Positions 43,236 to 52,500 of a stretch of DNA of 59,378 nucleotides are shown here, piece by piece (position 1 is the first letter of the stretch; each line of letters starts with the position of its first letter). Source of the DNA: Methylacidiphilales bacterium. Lineage in GTDB: Bacteria > Verrucomicrobiota > Verrucomicrobiia > Methylacidiphilales > UBA1321. The DNA lies in contig JAJSLK010000013.1 of NCBI GenBank assembly GCA_021272165.1, forward strand, positions 1-59,378, in the 5' to 3' direction. Made by a program: the position numbers and the translations under genes. The notes under the pieces were generated by a model. That model was not told the DNA's origin. It ran no database searches and was given only the letters and a program-made list of their open reading frames with translations.

Positions 43236-45050
43236 ATGAACTTTCGATCCAATCGCGTGCTCCTGGCGCTTTTCATCCTCGTCCTGCTTGCGACCGGCCT
43301 TCTCATCAGCGGCGGCCTCCTCTCCGACAACGCCGTCCCCTACGGCGATGGCGAGCATTACGCTCTTCGCGCGCTTTCGCTCTATGGCTTTCTCCATACT
43401 GGACAATGGATGCAATTCTGGAACGAACTGACCGTGCCCGGTCAAAGCCTGCTTCCGCCCCATTATCTTCTTTTTTTCCTTGTTCCGCCAAGTCTCGCCA
43501 GCGTTGCGGTTTACGGCATCATCCAGACCTTCGTCACCTGCGCCCTTCTTGCTTTCGGAAGCTACTCGCTCTGCCGCGCTCTCGACCGTCCCTCCTGGAG
43601 CCCCGCCCTCTTCCTCCTCTGCCTCATGCAGAACGTCTCTCTTGACGCTTCCTATTTCTATTTCGCCGACACCCCTTTCCTCGCTGTCGTCACCATCGCG
43701 CTTGCCTGGCAGATCTCGGCCTGGCGCGATTGCCATTGGTGCGCCAGCCTCCTTTCAGGAATCGGCGCCGCTCTCCCCTTCTGGATCAAACCGGCCAATG
43801 CGCTCCTCTTTTTCGTCGTGTTCGTTCTCACCGAAATCCTCCGGCTTCTGCTCAACAAAATGGCCCGGCACATGCCCCCCCAATTTCTTCCTCATCTCGG
43901 CTTTCTTCTCCTTGGCTTCATTCCCCTCGTCCTGGCTGCGCTCCTCTGCGGCGGCCTTCAATCCATCGTCTATCTCGTCAACGCGAACGAAACTTCCGGT
44001 CTTTTCGTCACCCACCTCGAATGCACCGGACTTTTCCGCCTTCTCTACTTTCCTCTTTGCCTCACTTTCTTCTACCAGACCGAATTGCTTCTCTTCATCG
44101 CGTTCCTCGTTGCCCTCATTGCGTTCTGGTTGAAAGGCAGCTCCGCCGCTCCCCCATCGACTCCGTCGTCACCCTTCCCGGAGCATCTCCTCCTGCCATC
44201 GCTCATCGCCTTTACCGCCTTTGGACTCTTCTTCTCCTTTGGCATAACCGAAAAGGAAATGCGCGGCCTGCTCATGATGCTCCCCGTCCTGTGGCTCGGC
44301 CTTTTCTGGGCACTCGATCGCTGGAAAATTTCACCGCCAATTCTCTTTGCTGTCGCGGCTCTCTACACCTTCTGCGCCGCCCTTCAGATTTTCTGCGGCA
44401 CCTTTGGCGGAGGCTTCCTCAATTCCGGCTCCTACCAGCTCAGCGATGACTGGCTCAGCCGCTTCCCGCCCAAACATATCGTCAATCCGAATGGCGCCTC
44501 TCTTACCCGCAACCTTCTCGCCGTCATCCGGCAGTCGGTCCCAGGCGGCGGCAAAATCGCGGTCGGCACCGAGCAAATGTTCCTCACCTCCGAAAGCCTC
44601 ACCTGGATGGAACAACGCGACACCGCCCTCCGCGGTCAGTCTCCACTCTACCACTTCAACAATTTCCTCACCAACCAGGGGAAATATTCACGCCCCGCCC
44701 TCCTCGATGCCCGCGCCATCCTTCTCATCCTCCATCCCAATTTCCAATACAGCCAGCAGGTCCAGACCGCCAGCAACGCCCTCGCCCAATTCGCCTACAA
44801 TCAATGGATGCTCCATGACCACTCCGCCCAGGTCATCCCCATCGCTCTCGGTCCCAACACGCTCCTCGGCGTCCTCATCGCCCCCAACGAACCCCTCACC
44901 GACTCCCGCATCACTCAGGTTTTGACCGCCACTGGCGCCCAGGAACTTGCCGACCCCCTCGCCTTCTCCGCCTCCACGCCCAAACGCTTTACTTTCGGCG
45001 AGTGCTGGCAAATCCTCTTTCGCGGCAAGTCCCAAGGCATCAATCCCTAA
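43236..45050 (+). CDS. GT-C-like polytopic membrane protein
   Basis: The 604-residue protein has about ten membrane segments followed by a soluble C-terminal domain (from about 420). After the first helix the loop reads DNAVPYGDGEHYALRALSLY, whose acidic residues are placed like those of GT-C enzymes that use lipid-linked sugar donors. The assignment is tentative. An in-frame ATG at 43215 would overlap the previous gene by 14 bases. I prefer 43236 because it lies just after that stop, though neither has a clear ribosome-binding site. It probably works with the two preceding genes. Confidence 0.65.
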   Translation: MNFRSNRVLLALFILVLLATGLLISGGLLSDNAVPYGDGEHYALRALSLYGFLHTGQWMQFWNELTVPGQSLLPPHYLLFFLVPPSLASVAVYGIIQTFVTCALLAFGSYSLCRALDRPSWSPALFLLCLMQNVSLDASYFYFADTPFLAVVTIALAWQISAWRDCHWCASLLSGIGAALPFWIKPANALLFFVVFVLTEILRLLLNKMARHMPPQFLPHLGFLLLGFIPLVLAALLCGGLQSIVYLVNANETSGLFVTHLECTGLFRLLYFPLCLTFFYQTELLLFIAFLVALIAFWLKGSSAAPPSTPSSPFPEHLLLPSLIAFTAFGLFFSFGITEKEMRGLLMMLPVLWLGLFWALDRWKISPPILFAVAALYTFCAALQIFCGTFGGGFLNSGSYQLSDDWLSRFPPKHIVNPNGASLTRNLLAVIRQSVPGGGKIAVGTEQMFLTSESLTWMEQRDTALRGQSPLYHFNNFLTNQGKYSRPALLDARAILLILHPNFQYSQQVQTASNALAQFAYNQWMLHDHSAQVIPIALGPNTLLGVLIAPNEPLTDSRITQVLTATGAQELADPLAFSASTPKRFTFGECWQILFRGKSQGINP

Positions 45051-45172
45051 CATCGGTTTTTTCGATCTGCCTGCGGGTTAAAAATTGGCTTCAGGCCGAG
45101 TCATTCCCTCGTGACTTTTTTCGCAAGTTGGGGATAGTTCCTGCTGTCTCGCTCAGGGAGGAGTCCACTTTC

Positions 45173-48100
45173 ATGTCCATTCACGCCGCACTCAGTCACG
45201 TCACCCACTACCGCTACGACAAACCCATCTCGCTGGGGCCGCAAGTCGTCCGGCTCCGTCCCGCCGCGCATTGCCGCACGCCCATTCTCAACTACACCCT
45301 CCGCATCACGCCTGAGACCCATTTCATCAACTGGCAGCAGGACCCGCAGGGAAATTTCCAGGCCCGTCTCGTTTTCCCCCAAAAAACCGAGGAATTCAAG
45401 GTCGAGGTCGAGCTCACCGCCGACATGGCGACCATCAACCCCTTCGACTTCTTCCTCGAGGACACCGCCAAGGAATTTCCTTTCTCCTACGACGCCATCC
45501 TCGCTCATGAACTGAGGCCCTACCTTGAGCTCGAGACCCTCGGGCCCCGCCTCCGCTCCCTCCTCCATAAAATCCCCCGCACCAAGCGCAACACCATCGA
45601 CTTCCTCGTCGACCTGAACAGTCTCGTCCATAACGAGGTCAAGTACATCGTCCGGCTCGAGCCCGGGGTCCAAAGCTGCGAGGAAACGCTCGGCCTCAAG
45701 AGCGGTTCCTGCCGCGATTCCGCCTGGCTTCTCGTCCAGATTTGCCGCCAGCTCGGCCTCGCTGCCCGTTTCGTCTCCGGCTACCTCATCCAGCTCACCG
45801 CCGACGTCAAACCGGTCGACGGCGGCGCGGCCGGTCCCGAAACCGACTTCACCGATCTCCATGCCTGGGCTGAAATCTATCTCCCCGGCGCCGGCTGGGT
45901 CGGACTCGATGCCACCTCCGGCCTCCTCGCCGGTGAAGGCCACATCCCCCTCGCCGCCACGTCCGATCCCATCACTGCCGCGCCCATTACCGGCGAACAT
46001 GAACAGGCCGAGGTCAAATTCGACTTCCACATGGGCGTCACCCGCATTTTCGAATCGCCCCGCGTCACCCTCCCCTACAAGGAACAGCAATGGCGCGAAA
46101 TCGAGGCCCTCGGCCGCAAGGTCGACGAGGAACTCATCGCCCAGGACGTCCGTCTCACCATGGGCGGCGAACCCACCTTTGTCTCCACCACCAATCGCGA
46201 CGGCCTCGAATGGAACTTCACCGCCCTCAGCCCGGAAAAGCAGGAAAAGGGCGAAAAGCTCCTCAAGCGTCTCCGCGACCGCTTCTCCACCGGCGCCCTC
46301 CTCCACTTCGGCCAGGGCAAATGGTATCCCGGCGAATCGCTCCCCCGCTGGGCCTACGGCTGCTACTGGCGCAAGGACGGCGAGCCCATCTGGCATAACC
46401 ACGACCTCGTCGCCGAAACCGACCGCGATTATCGCGTCACCTCGGAGCATTCCGCCCGCTTCCTCCACCTCCTCGCCGACAAGCTCGCCCTCGATTCCAA
46501 GTATGTCCGTGACGGCTTTGAGGACGTCTATCACTACCTCTTCGAGGAAGGGCGCCTGCCCTACAATGTCTCCGTCTTCGATTCCAAGATCAAAACTCCG
46601 GAGGACCGCGCCCGCCTCGCCCGCGTCTTCCGCCAGGGCCTCGACGCCATCGTCGGCCATGCCCTTCCGGTTCTCCGCGCCCACTGGCTCCCGGACAAGC
46701 CGTGGCAATCCACCGTCTGGCATCTCCGCACCGAACGGCTCATGCTCATCCCCGGCGATTCCCCCATGGGCTACCGCCTGCCGCTCGAATCACTCCCCTG
46801 GGCCAGTCAGGGCGACGCCGTCCAGATCGTCGAACAAGACCCCACCGAGCGCCGCCCGGCTCTCGCGCCTGCCGTCCGCCAAAGAAAGCGTGCCGGCGAT
46901 AGCCAGCTTAAGGGCGATTATCCACCCGTCGCCACCGGCCAGCCTGACAACAATCTCATCCGCACCGCCATTTGCGCCGAGCCCCGCGGCGGCATCCTTC
47001 ACATTTTCATGCCGCCCACGGCCTATACCGAGGACTATCTCGATCTCGTGGCCGCCGTCGAGGAGACCGCCGCCGATCTCTCCCTCCCCGTCCGCATCGA
47101 GGGCTACACCCCGCCGCACGATTACCGTCTCCAGCATTTCAAGATCACTCCCGACCCCGGCGTCATCGAGGTCAATCTCCAGCCCGCAGCCAACTGGCCC
47201 GAGCTCGTACGCAATACCGAAGTCCTCTACGAGGAAGCTCGCCATTGCTATCTCGGCAGCGAGAAATTCCTGCTCGACGGCCGCCATGTCGGCACTGGCG
47301 GCGGCAACCACATCATCCTGGGCGGCGCCACGCCTCTCGACAGCCCGCTCCTCCGCCGACCCGATCTGCTCAAGAGCCTCGTCGGCTACTGGCAGAATCA
47401 TCCAGCCCTCTCGTATCTCTTCTCCGGCATCTTCCTCGGTCCCACCAGCCAGATGCCCCGCATCGACGAGGCCCGCAACGACGCGCTCTACGAACTCCAG
47501 CTCGCCTTCAGCCAGGTTCCCGAATTCGGCCACGTCCCGCCCTGGCTCGTCGACCGCATCTTCCGCAACATTCTCACCGATGTCACTGGCAATACCCATC
47601 GCGCCGAGTTCTGCATTGACAAGCTCTTCACGCCCGAGGGCGGTTCGGGCCGCCTCGGTCTCCTTGAGCTCCGCAGCTTTGAAATGCCGCCGCATGCGCG
47701 CATGAGCCTCACCCAGCAATTGTTGCTGCGCACTCTCGTTGCCCGTTTCTGGCGGGAACCTTACAAGTTTCCGCCCGTCCCATGGGGTACGCAGCTTCAC
47801 GACCGCTTCCTCCTGCCCCATTTCTGCGCACAGGATTTCTCCGATGTCATCGAGGACCTCAAGCGCTCCGGCTATCCCATCAAGCACGAATGGTTCGCGC
47901 CCCACGTCGAGTTTCGCTTCCCCCTCCAGGGCGAAGTCGCCTACGACGGCGTCAAGCTCGAGCTCCGCACCGCGCTTGAACCGTGGCACGTCCTCGGCGA
48001 GGAAGGCACGCCCGGCGGCACCGTCCGCTACGTCGACTCCTCCGTCGAGCGCCTCCAGGTCAAGATCGACAACGCCATCGAGGGCCGCCACGTCGTCACC

Positions 48101-48460
48101 TGCAACGGCCGCCGCGTTCCCATTCATCCCACCGGCACGCCCGGTCAATATGTTGCCGGCATCCGCTACCGTGCCTGGGCGCCGCCCGAGTCACTTCACC
48201 CCACCATCGGTATCGACGCCCCACTCACCTTCGACATTGTCGATAAGTGGACCGGACGTTCCCTCGGCGGATGCGTTTATCATGTCGCCAGTCCCGGCGG
48301 TCGCAATTGGACCACCATGCCTATCAACGCCAACGAAGCCGAAGGCCGCCGTCTCTCCCGTTACCGCGCCTTTGGCCATACGCCGGGTCCTGTTTTTGTT
48401 CCGCCTCTGCCCATCATGCGTGCGGACTTCCCACTGACTCTTGACCTTCGTCAGCCCTAA
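45173..48460 (+). CDS. Transglutaminase-like / DUF2126 protein
   Basis: The 1095-residue protein has a transglutaminase-like N-terminal beta domain (about 1-85), a transglutaminase core with C180 in LKSGSCRDSAWLLVQICRQ, H230 in FTDLHAWAEIYL and D246 in GLDATSG, and then a large DUF2126 region (about 320-1095). The ATG at 45173 follows AGGGAGGAG at 45155-45163. Homologues usually lie with a circularly permuted ATP-grasp protein and an alpha-E protein. None is here. The substrate is unknown, and peptidase or amide-bond chemistry on peptides is a reasonable guess. Confidence 0.92.
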   Translation: MSIHAALSHVTHYRYDKPISLGPQVVRLRPAAHCRTPILNYTLRITPETHFINWQQDPQGNFQARLVFPQKTEEFKVEVELTADMATINPFDFFLEDTAKEFPFSYDAILAHELRPYLELETLGPRLRSLLHKIPRTKRNTIDFLVDLNSLVHNEVKYIVRLEPGVQSCEETLGLKSGSCRDSAWLLVQICRQLGLAARFVSGYLIQLTADVKPVDGGAAGPETDFTDLHAWAEIYLPGAGWVGLDATSGLLAGEGHIPLAATSDPITAAPITGEHEQAEVKFDFHMGVTRIFESPRVTLPYKEQQWREIEALGRKVDEELIAQDVRLTMGGEPTFVSTTNRDGLEWNFTALSPEKQEKGEKLLKRLRDRFSTGALLHFGQGKWYPGESLPRWAYGCYWRKDGEPIWHNHDLVAETDRDYRVTSEHSARFLHLLADKLALDSKYVRDGFEDVYHYLFEEGRLPYNVSVFDSKIKTPEDRARLARVFRQGLDAIVGHALPVLRAHWLPDKPWQSTVWHLRTERLMLIPGDSPMGYRLPLESLPWASQGDAVQIVEQDPTERRPALAPAVRQRKRAGDSQLKGDYPPVATGQPDNNLIRTAICAEPRGGILHIFMPPTAYTEDYLDLVAAVEETAADLSLPVRIEGYTPPHDYRLQHFKITPDPGVIEVNLQPAANWPELVRNTEVLYEEARHCYLGSEKFLLDGRHVGTGGGNHIILGGATPLDSPLLRRPDLLKSLVGYWQNHPALSYLFSGIFLGPTSQMPRIDEARNDALYELQLAFSQVPEFGHVPPWLVDRIFRNILTDVTGNTHRAEFCIDKLFTPEGGSGRLGLLELRSFEMPPHARMSLTQQLLLRTLVARFWREPYKFPPVPWGTQLHDRFLLPHFCAQDFSDVIEDLKRSGYPIKHEWFAPHVEFRFPLQGEVAYDGVKLELRTALEPWHVLGEEGTPGGTVRYVDSSVERLQVKIDNAIEGRHVVTCNGRRVPIHPTGTPGQYVAGIRYRAWAPPESLHPTIGIDAPLTFDIVDKWTGRSLGGCVYHVASPGGRNWTTMPINANEAEGRRLSRYRAFGHTPGPVFVPPLPIMRADFPLTLDLRQP

Positions 48461-48556
48461 ACGAGATAAAAAGGGGAACGGAAGGCCAATTGATTTAATC
48501 TTTTGGATTGAATTCCCGGAAGATTGCTTCGGCCTGACTGGAAACATTTCCGAGGT

Positions 48557-48582
48557 AACCGCCGCTGGGGACAGCGGCGGTT
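48557..48582. repeat. Perfect hairpin (10-base arms)
   Basis: AACCGCCGCT (48557-48566) and AGCGGCGGTT (48573-48582) are perfect inverted repeats with a six-base loop, between the DUF2126 gene and the hybrid kinase gene. No T-run follows directly, so a terminator role is uncertain. The sequence resembles the GGTARCC-type module B repeats. Confidence 0.55.
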
Positions 48583-48683
48583 GCGCTGAGGTTCTTTACT
48601 CCACTTAATGGGGAGCGATAAAAAGGGCCTATCAATATTTGGGACTGATATGGTAGCTTCCCACCGGATTTTGCGAAAATAAT

Positions 48684-50687
48684 ATGAGCCGTCATCAATC
48701 CGAAGAAATGTATCGCAGCATTTTCGAGAATGCGATTGAGGGCATTTTCCAAACGACGCCTTCCGGCCAGTATCTCAATGTTAATCCGGCCCTGGCCAAA
48801 ATGTATGGCTATGATTCACCCCAGGCCCTGGTCGATGGCCTCACGGCCATCGACAACCAGCTCTACGTTGATCCCAGCCGCCGCGGTGAATTCATCCGGC
48901 TGATGCGCGAAAACGGCGTCGTCCGCAGCTTCGAATCGGAAATCTATCGCAAGGACGGCTCGATCATCTGGATCTCTGAAAATGCCCGTGCCGTCCGCGA
49001 CGCCAGCGGCGAAATCGTCTACTACGAGGGCATGGTCGAGGACATTACCGAACGCAAGCGCCTCGAAAAGGAGCTGAAGGAGGCCATGATCGCCGCCGAG
49101 GCCGCCAACCGGATGAAGAGCGAGTTCCTCGCCAACATGAGCCACGAAATCCGTACGCCCATGAATGGTGTCATCGGCATGACCGACCTCCTTCTCATGA
49201 CCGACCTCACGCGTGAGCAGCGCGAATTCGCCCGCACCGTCCGCGTCAGTGGCGAATCACTCCTCATCGTCATCAACGACATCCTCGATTTCTCCAAGAT
49301 CGAAGCCGGCAAGCTCGACCTCGAAATCATCGACTTCGACCTCCGCGAGGTCATCGACAACACCATGGACCTTCTCGCCGCTCAGGCCCACAGCAAAGGC
49401 CTCGAGCTCGCCGCTTTCATCCGCCCCGAGGTCCCGCTTCATCTCCACGGCGATCCTGGCCGTCTCCGCCAGGTCATCAACAACCTCGTCGGCAATGCCG
49501 TCAAATTCACCTCTCATGGTGAAGTCGTCGTCACTGTTTCCCGCATCAGCGAAACCGCCGAAACCACCGTCCTCAACTTCGAAGTCCGCGACACCGGCAT
49601 CGGCATCGATGAAAAAGCCCAGGCCCGCCTCTTCCAGGCCTTCCAGCAGGCTGACGGCTCGACCACCCGCAAATATGGCGGCACCGGCCTCGGCCTTGCC
49701 ATCTCGAAGAAGCTCATCAACCTCATGCACGGCGATATCCGGGTCAAAAGCACTCCCGGCCAGGGTTCCTCGTTCATCTTCCACGCTGAATTTGGCAAAC
49801 AAACCGCCGAAACCGCTGCCGCCGTGCAGCGCGCCGATCTCAACGGCCTCCGCGTCCTCATCGTTGACGACAACGCCACCAATCGCGAAATCCTTGAGCA
49901 CCACACCCGCGCCTGGAAAATGCGCAGCGACTCCGCCGCCAATGGAAGGCAGGCGCTCGAGCTGCTTCGCAGCGCCGCTCCCGGCGATCCCTACGCCCTT
50001 GTCATCCTCGATATGCAGATGCCCGAACTCGACGGCCTCATGCTCGGCCGCCTGATCAAAAGCGATCCGCCCATCGCCTCCGCCCGCCTCGTCATGCTCA
50101 CCTCCCTGGGCAAGCACCTCGAGGAGGCCGATATGAAACTCGCCGGCATTGAGGCCTGTGTCCTCAAGCCCGTCAAGCAGTCGCGCCTTTACAACTGCCT
50201 CACCGAAGTCATGGCGGGCCATGTCCCCGTCACCCGCAAAACCGCCCCGATCGAGGTCGCCCCGGTCAAATCATCCACGCTCAAGCCCTCGCTCGCTTCC
50301 TCCCGGTATAAAAACGTCAACCTGCTCCTCGCCGAGGACAACACCATCAACCAGAAGGTCGCCCTCGGCCTCCTCGGCAACATCGGCTACACCGCCGACG
50401 TCGTTACCAACGGACTTGAAGTCCTCGAAGCCATCGAGAAAAAAACCTACGACCTCATCCTTATGGATTGCCAGATGCCCGAACTCGATGGGTACGAAAC
50501 CACCCGGCGCGTCCGCGCCAACCCCAAGGCCGCTCCCACCCGCATCATCGCCATGACCGCCAATGCCATGCGCGGCGAAAGCGAAAAATGCCTCGCCGCC
50601 GGCATGGACGACTACCTCAGCAAGCCGGTCCGCCTCGAAGCCCTCCGCGACATGCTCACCCGTTGGGTCCCCGAAAAGAAAGAATAG
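48684..50687 (+). CDS. Hybrid histidine kinase (PAS-HisKA-HATPase-REC-REC)
   Basis: The 667-residue protein begins directly with a PAS domain (8-125), then HisKA with H154 in EFLANMSHEIRTPMNGVIGM, HATPase with GGTGLGLAISK, and two receiver domains. REC1 has VLIVDDNATNREI and LVILDMQMPELDGL. REC2 has LLLAEDNTINQKV, ILMDCQMPELDGY and DYLSKPVRLEA. All key aspartates and lysines are visible. There is no membrane segment, so it is cytoplasmic. No output regulator or sensor partner is next to it, so it probably signals to a distant protein. Confidence 0.95.
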   Translation: MSRHQSEEMYRSIFENAIEGIFQTTPSGQYLNVNPALAKMYGYDSPQALVDGLTAIDNQLYVDPSRRGEFIRLMRENGVVRSFESEIYRKDGSIIWISENARAVRDASGEIVYYEGMVEDITERKRLEKELKEAMIAAEAANRMKSEFLANMSHEIRTPMNGVIGMTDLLLMTDLTREQREFARTVRVSGESLLIVINDILDFSKIEAGKLDLEIIDFDLREVIDNTMDLLAAQAHSKGLELAAFIRPEVPLHLHGDPGRLRQVINNLVGNAVKFTSHGEVVVTVSRISETAETTVLNFEVRDTGIGIDEKAQARLFQAFQQADGSTTRKYGGTGLGLAISKKLINLMHGDIRVKSTPGQGSSFIFHAEFGKQTAETAAAVQRADLNGLRVLIVDDNATNREILEHHTRAWKMRSDSAANGRQALELLRSAAPGDPYALVILDMQMPELDGLMLGRLIKSDPPIASARLVMLTSLGKHLEEADMKLAGIEACVLKPVKQSRLYNCLTEVMAGHVPVTRKTAPIEVAPVKSSTLKPSLASSRYKNVNLLLAEDNTINQKVALGLLGNIGYTADVVTNGLEVLEAIEKKTYDLILMDCQMPELDGYETTRRVRANPKAAPTRIIAMTANAMRGESEKCLAAGMDDYLSKPVRLEALRDMLTRWVPEKKE

Positions 50688-50891
50688 CGGCTGCCGTCCA
50701 TTTCCGGCGCGACCCGTGTCTACTTTTGAAATGAGTTCTAGCCACTACCTGATTAACAATGCCTTGTCAGAGGTCAAATAGCTTGGAGCAAACTTTGCAG
50801 CCACTATCTAAAACTTACTTTTAGAAGGTTTCTGCTGGCACTTTCGCTGGCAAATTCACTTCATTGTTTCATTACTGTACCCCACCAAGGT

Positions 50892-52202
50892 TCATTCGTA
50901 GCCGCCGTGCTGTCGGAGCAACTCCGACACTTCCTTGTGGCTTTTGCCCGGAAGCCTCTGGAAAGGCGTTATCGCCAAGCTAAAGAAGTCGTGATTCGGC
51001 TCCGCATCGGCCTTAACGGCCAACCCCAAAGGCGTCATGCCAAAGTTGTCCTTGGCATTGATATCGGCCTTGTTGGCCAGCAGCAACTCCACTAGGTCCG
51101 TGTAGCCATTCAATACCGCATAGTGCAAAGGCGTCCGACCCTGGCCGTCCTTGGCGTTGATATCGGCTTTGTTGGTCAATAGCAATTTCACCACCTCCAT
51201 ATAGGCATCCCAGTTTGAATCAATCGAAGGCACGGTGCTGGCGTTGGCTCCAGGATGCGCCCTGTATCTATCACTTACTGCCGCATGCAAAGGCGTCATG
51301 CCAGCATCGTCCGGGGCATCGACATCGGCTTTATTGGCCAAAAGCAATTCCACAACCTCCTTGTAGCCCTTGGAGGCGGCCGAGTTTAGAGGCGTCATGC
51401 CTCTATTCCCTTCGATATTGACCTCTGCCCCGTGGGCCAAAAGGATTTCCACTATGTTCGTATTGTGGTACTCCACCGCCACATGCAACGGTGTATCACC
51501 GCGATAGTCCTTCGCATTGAGATCGGCCTTGAGGGATAGCATCCATTCCATTACACGCTGGTTGCCATTTTCCGCCGCTTTGTGCAAAGAAGTCCCACCG
51601 CTTGTCTTGGCATTAACGTCGGCTCCGTTCGCCAGCAGAAGTTCCATCACGTCCTTGTGGTCATTTTCCGCCGCCACGTCCAGAGGCGTTAAACCCATGT
51701 CGCCTGCGGCATTAATATCGGCCTTATTGGCCAGCAATAATTCCACAACGTCTTTGTAGCCTCCGCCTGCCGCTTCAACCAAAGGCGTATAATGGAAGAT
51801 GTTCGTGGCGTTGACATTCGCCCCATGCGCAAGCAGAACTTCTACCACATCCTTGTGACCATTCTCTGCCGCTTCATGCAGGGGTGTGTCTCCGTTATTG
51901 TCCCCCTTAGCATCGATTTCAGCCTTATAAGCAAGCAGCAATTCGGCCACTTCCCTATTCGCCGCCCAGTGCAAAGGCGTTTCGCGTCTGACTTTGTCTT
52001 TGCTGAAAACCAAATCAGGATTGTCTTTGAGTAGTGCCTTGACCTTTTCCGTGTCGCCATGCTTGGATGCATCAACAATCTCGCCGCTTTCCAATTCAGT
52101 CCTCCCGCAGGAACCAAGGCCGATCAAAACAAACGCGGCCAATATGGCGGTAGCAAGGCGCGGAATCGGTGGACAGCAGAGTCCCCTAAAGAAAGAGTGC
52201 AT
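50892..52202 (-). CDS. Ankyrin-repeat lipoprotein
   Basis: The 436-residue protein has a lipoprotein signal (ILAAFVLIGLGSC, with Cys at about 32) and then some ten ankyrin repeats from about residue 42, with repeats reading TPLHEAAENGHKDVVEVLLA and closely similar variants. It should be a lipid-anchored envelope protein with an extended repeat solenoid for protein binding. Its base composition is lower in GC than its neighbours, and the repeats are highly alike (LLLANKADINA recurs), which suggests recent expansion or acquisition. No partner is evident. Confidence 0.85.
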   Translation of the reverse strand: MHSFFRGLCCPPIPRLATAILAAFVLIGLGSCGRTELESGEIVDASKHGDTEKVKALLKDNPDLVFSKDKVRRETPLHWAANREVAELLLAYKAEIDAKGDNNGDTPLHEAAENGHKDVVEVLLAHGANVNATNIFHYTPLVEAAGGGYKDVVELLLANKADINAAGDMGLTPLDVAAENDHKDVMELLLANGADVNAKTSGGTSLHKAAENGNQRVMEWMLSLKADLNAKDYRGDTPLHVAVEYHNTNIVEILLAHGAEVNIEGNRGMTPLNSAASKGYKEVVELLLANKADVDAPDDAGMTPLHAAVSDRYRAHPGANASTVPSIDSNWDAYMEVVKLLLTNKADINAKDGQGRTPLHYAVLNGYTDLVELLLANKADINAKDNFGMTPLGLAVKADAEPNHDFFSLAITPFQRLPGKSHKEVSELLRQHGGYE

Positions 52203-52500
52203 ATTAAACGTGGTTGCTCCGATTATTTGAATGCTAAAAGCAATGCTCCGGTTCCATACAGTTTATTCGTGGTCGCCGTTTTAAAAGCCCCAGCTAGCCG
52301 CTTCTTCGGCTATGGCCCGAGCATCTCAAATCTGCTGGCAGTGAGGCGTTTTCAAGCTGCTCCAAGAATACAAGTAATGACCTTTTAAGAAGTTATGACT
52401 TATGCACCGCGGTAGCCGTCGACCGCCGGGCGACGGTGATTTTCCAGGCAGTCGCCGATGTCCCATCGGCGGATATTCCCTCGTTCCTAAACTCTATTTG
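52203..52500. other. Low-GC interval and repeats
   Basis: About 300 bases with no supported gene separate the ankyrin lipoprotein from the methyltransferase. The left part is AT-richer than the average of the window. The right part holds repeat modules B and C (52411-52500). It should contain the ankyrin gene promoter. Confidence 0.45.
52411..52500 (+). repeat. Composite intergenic repeat, modules B-B'-C
   Basis: Module B (52411-52436) is identical to 19481-19506. A second hairpin unit follows (52451-52474) with GTCGCCGATGTCCCATCGGC, whose tail matches 5351-5364. Module C (52475-52500) contains CCCTCGTTCCTAAACTCTAT, one base different from 19511-19530. Confidence 0.85.
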
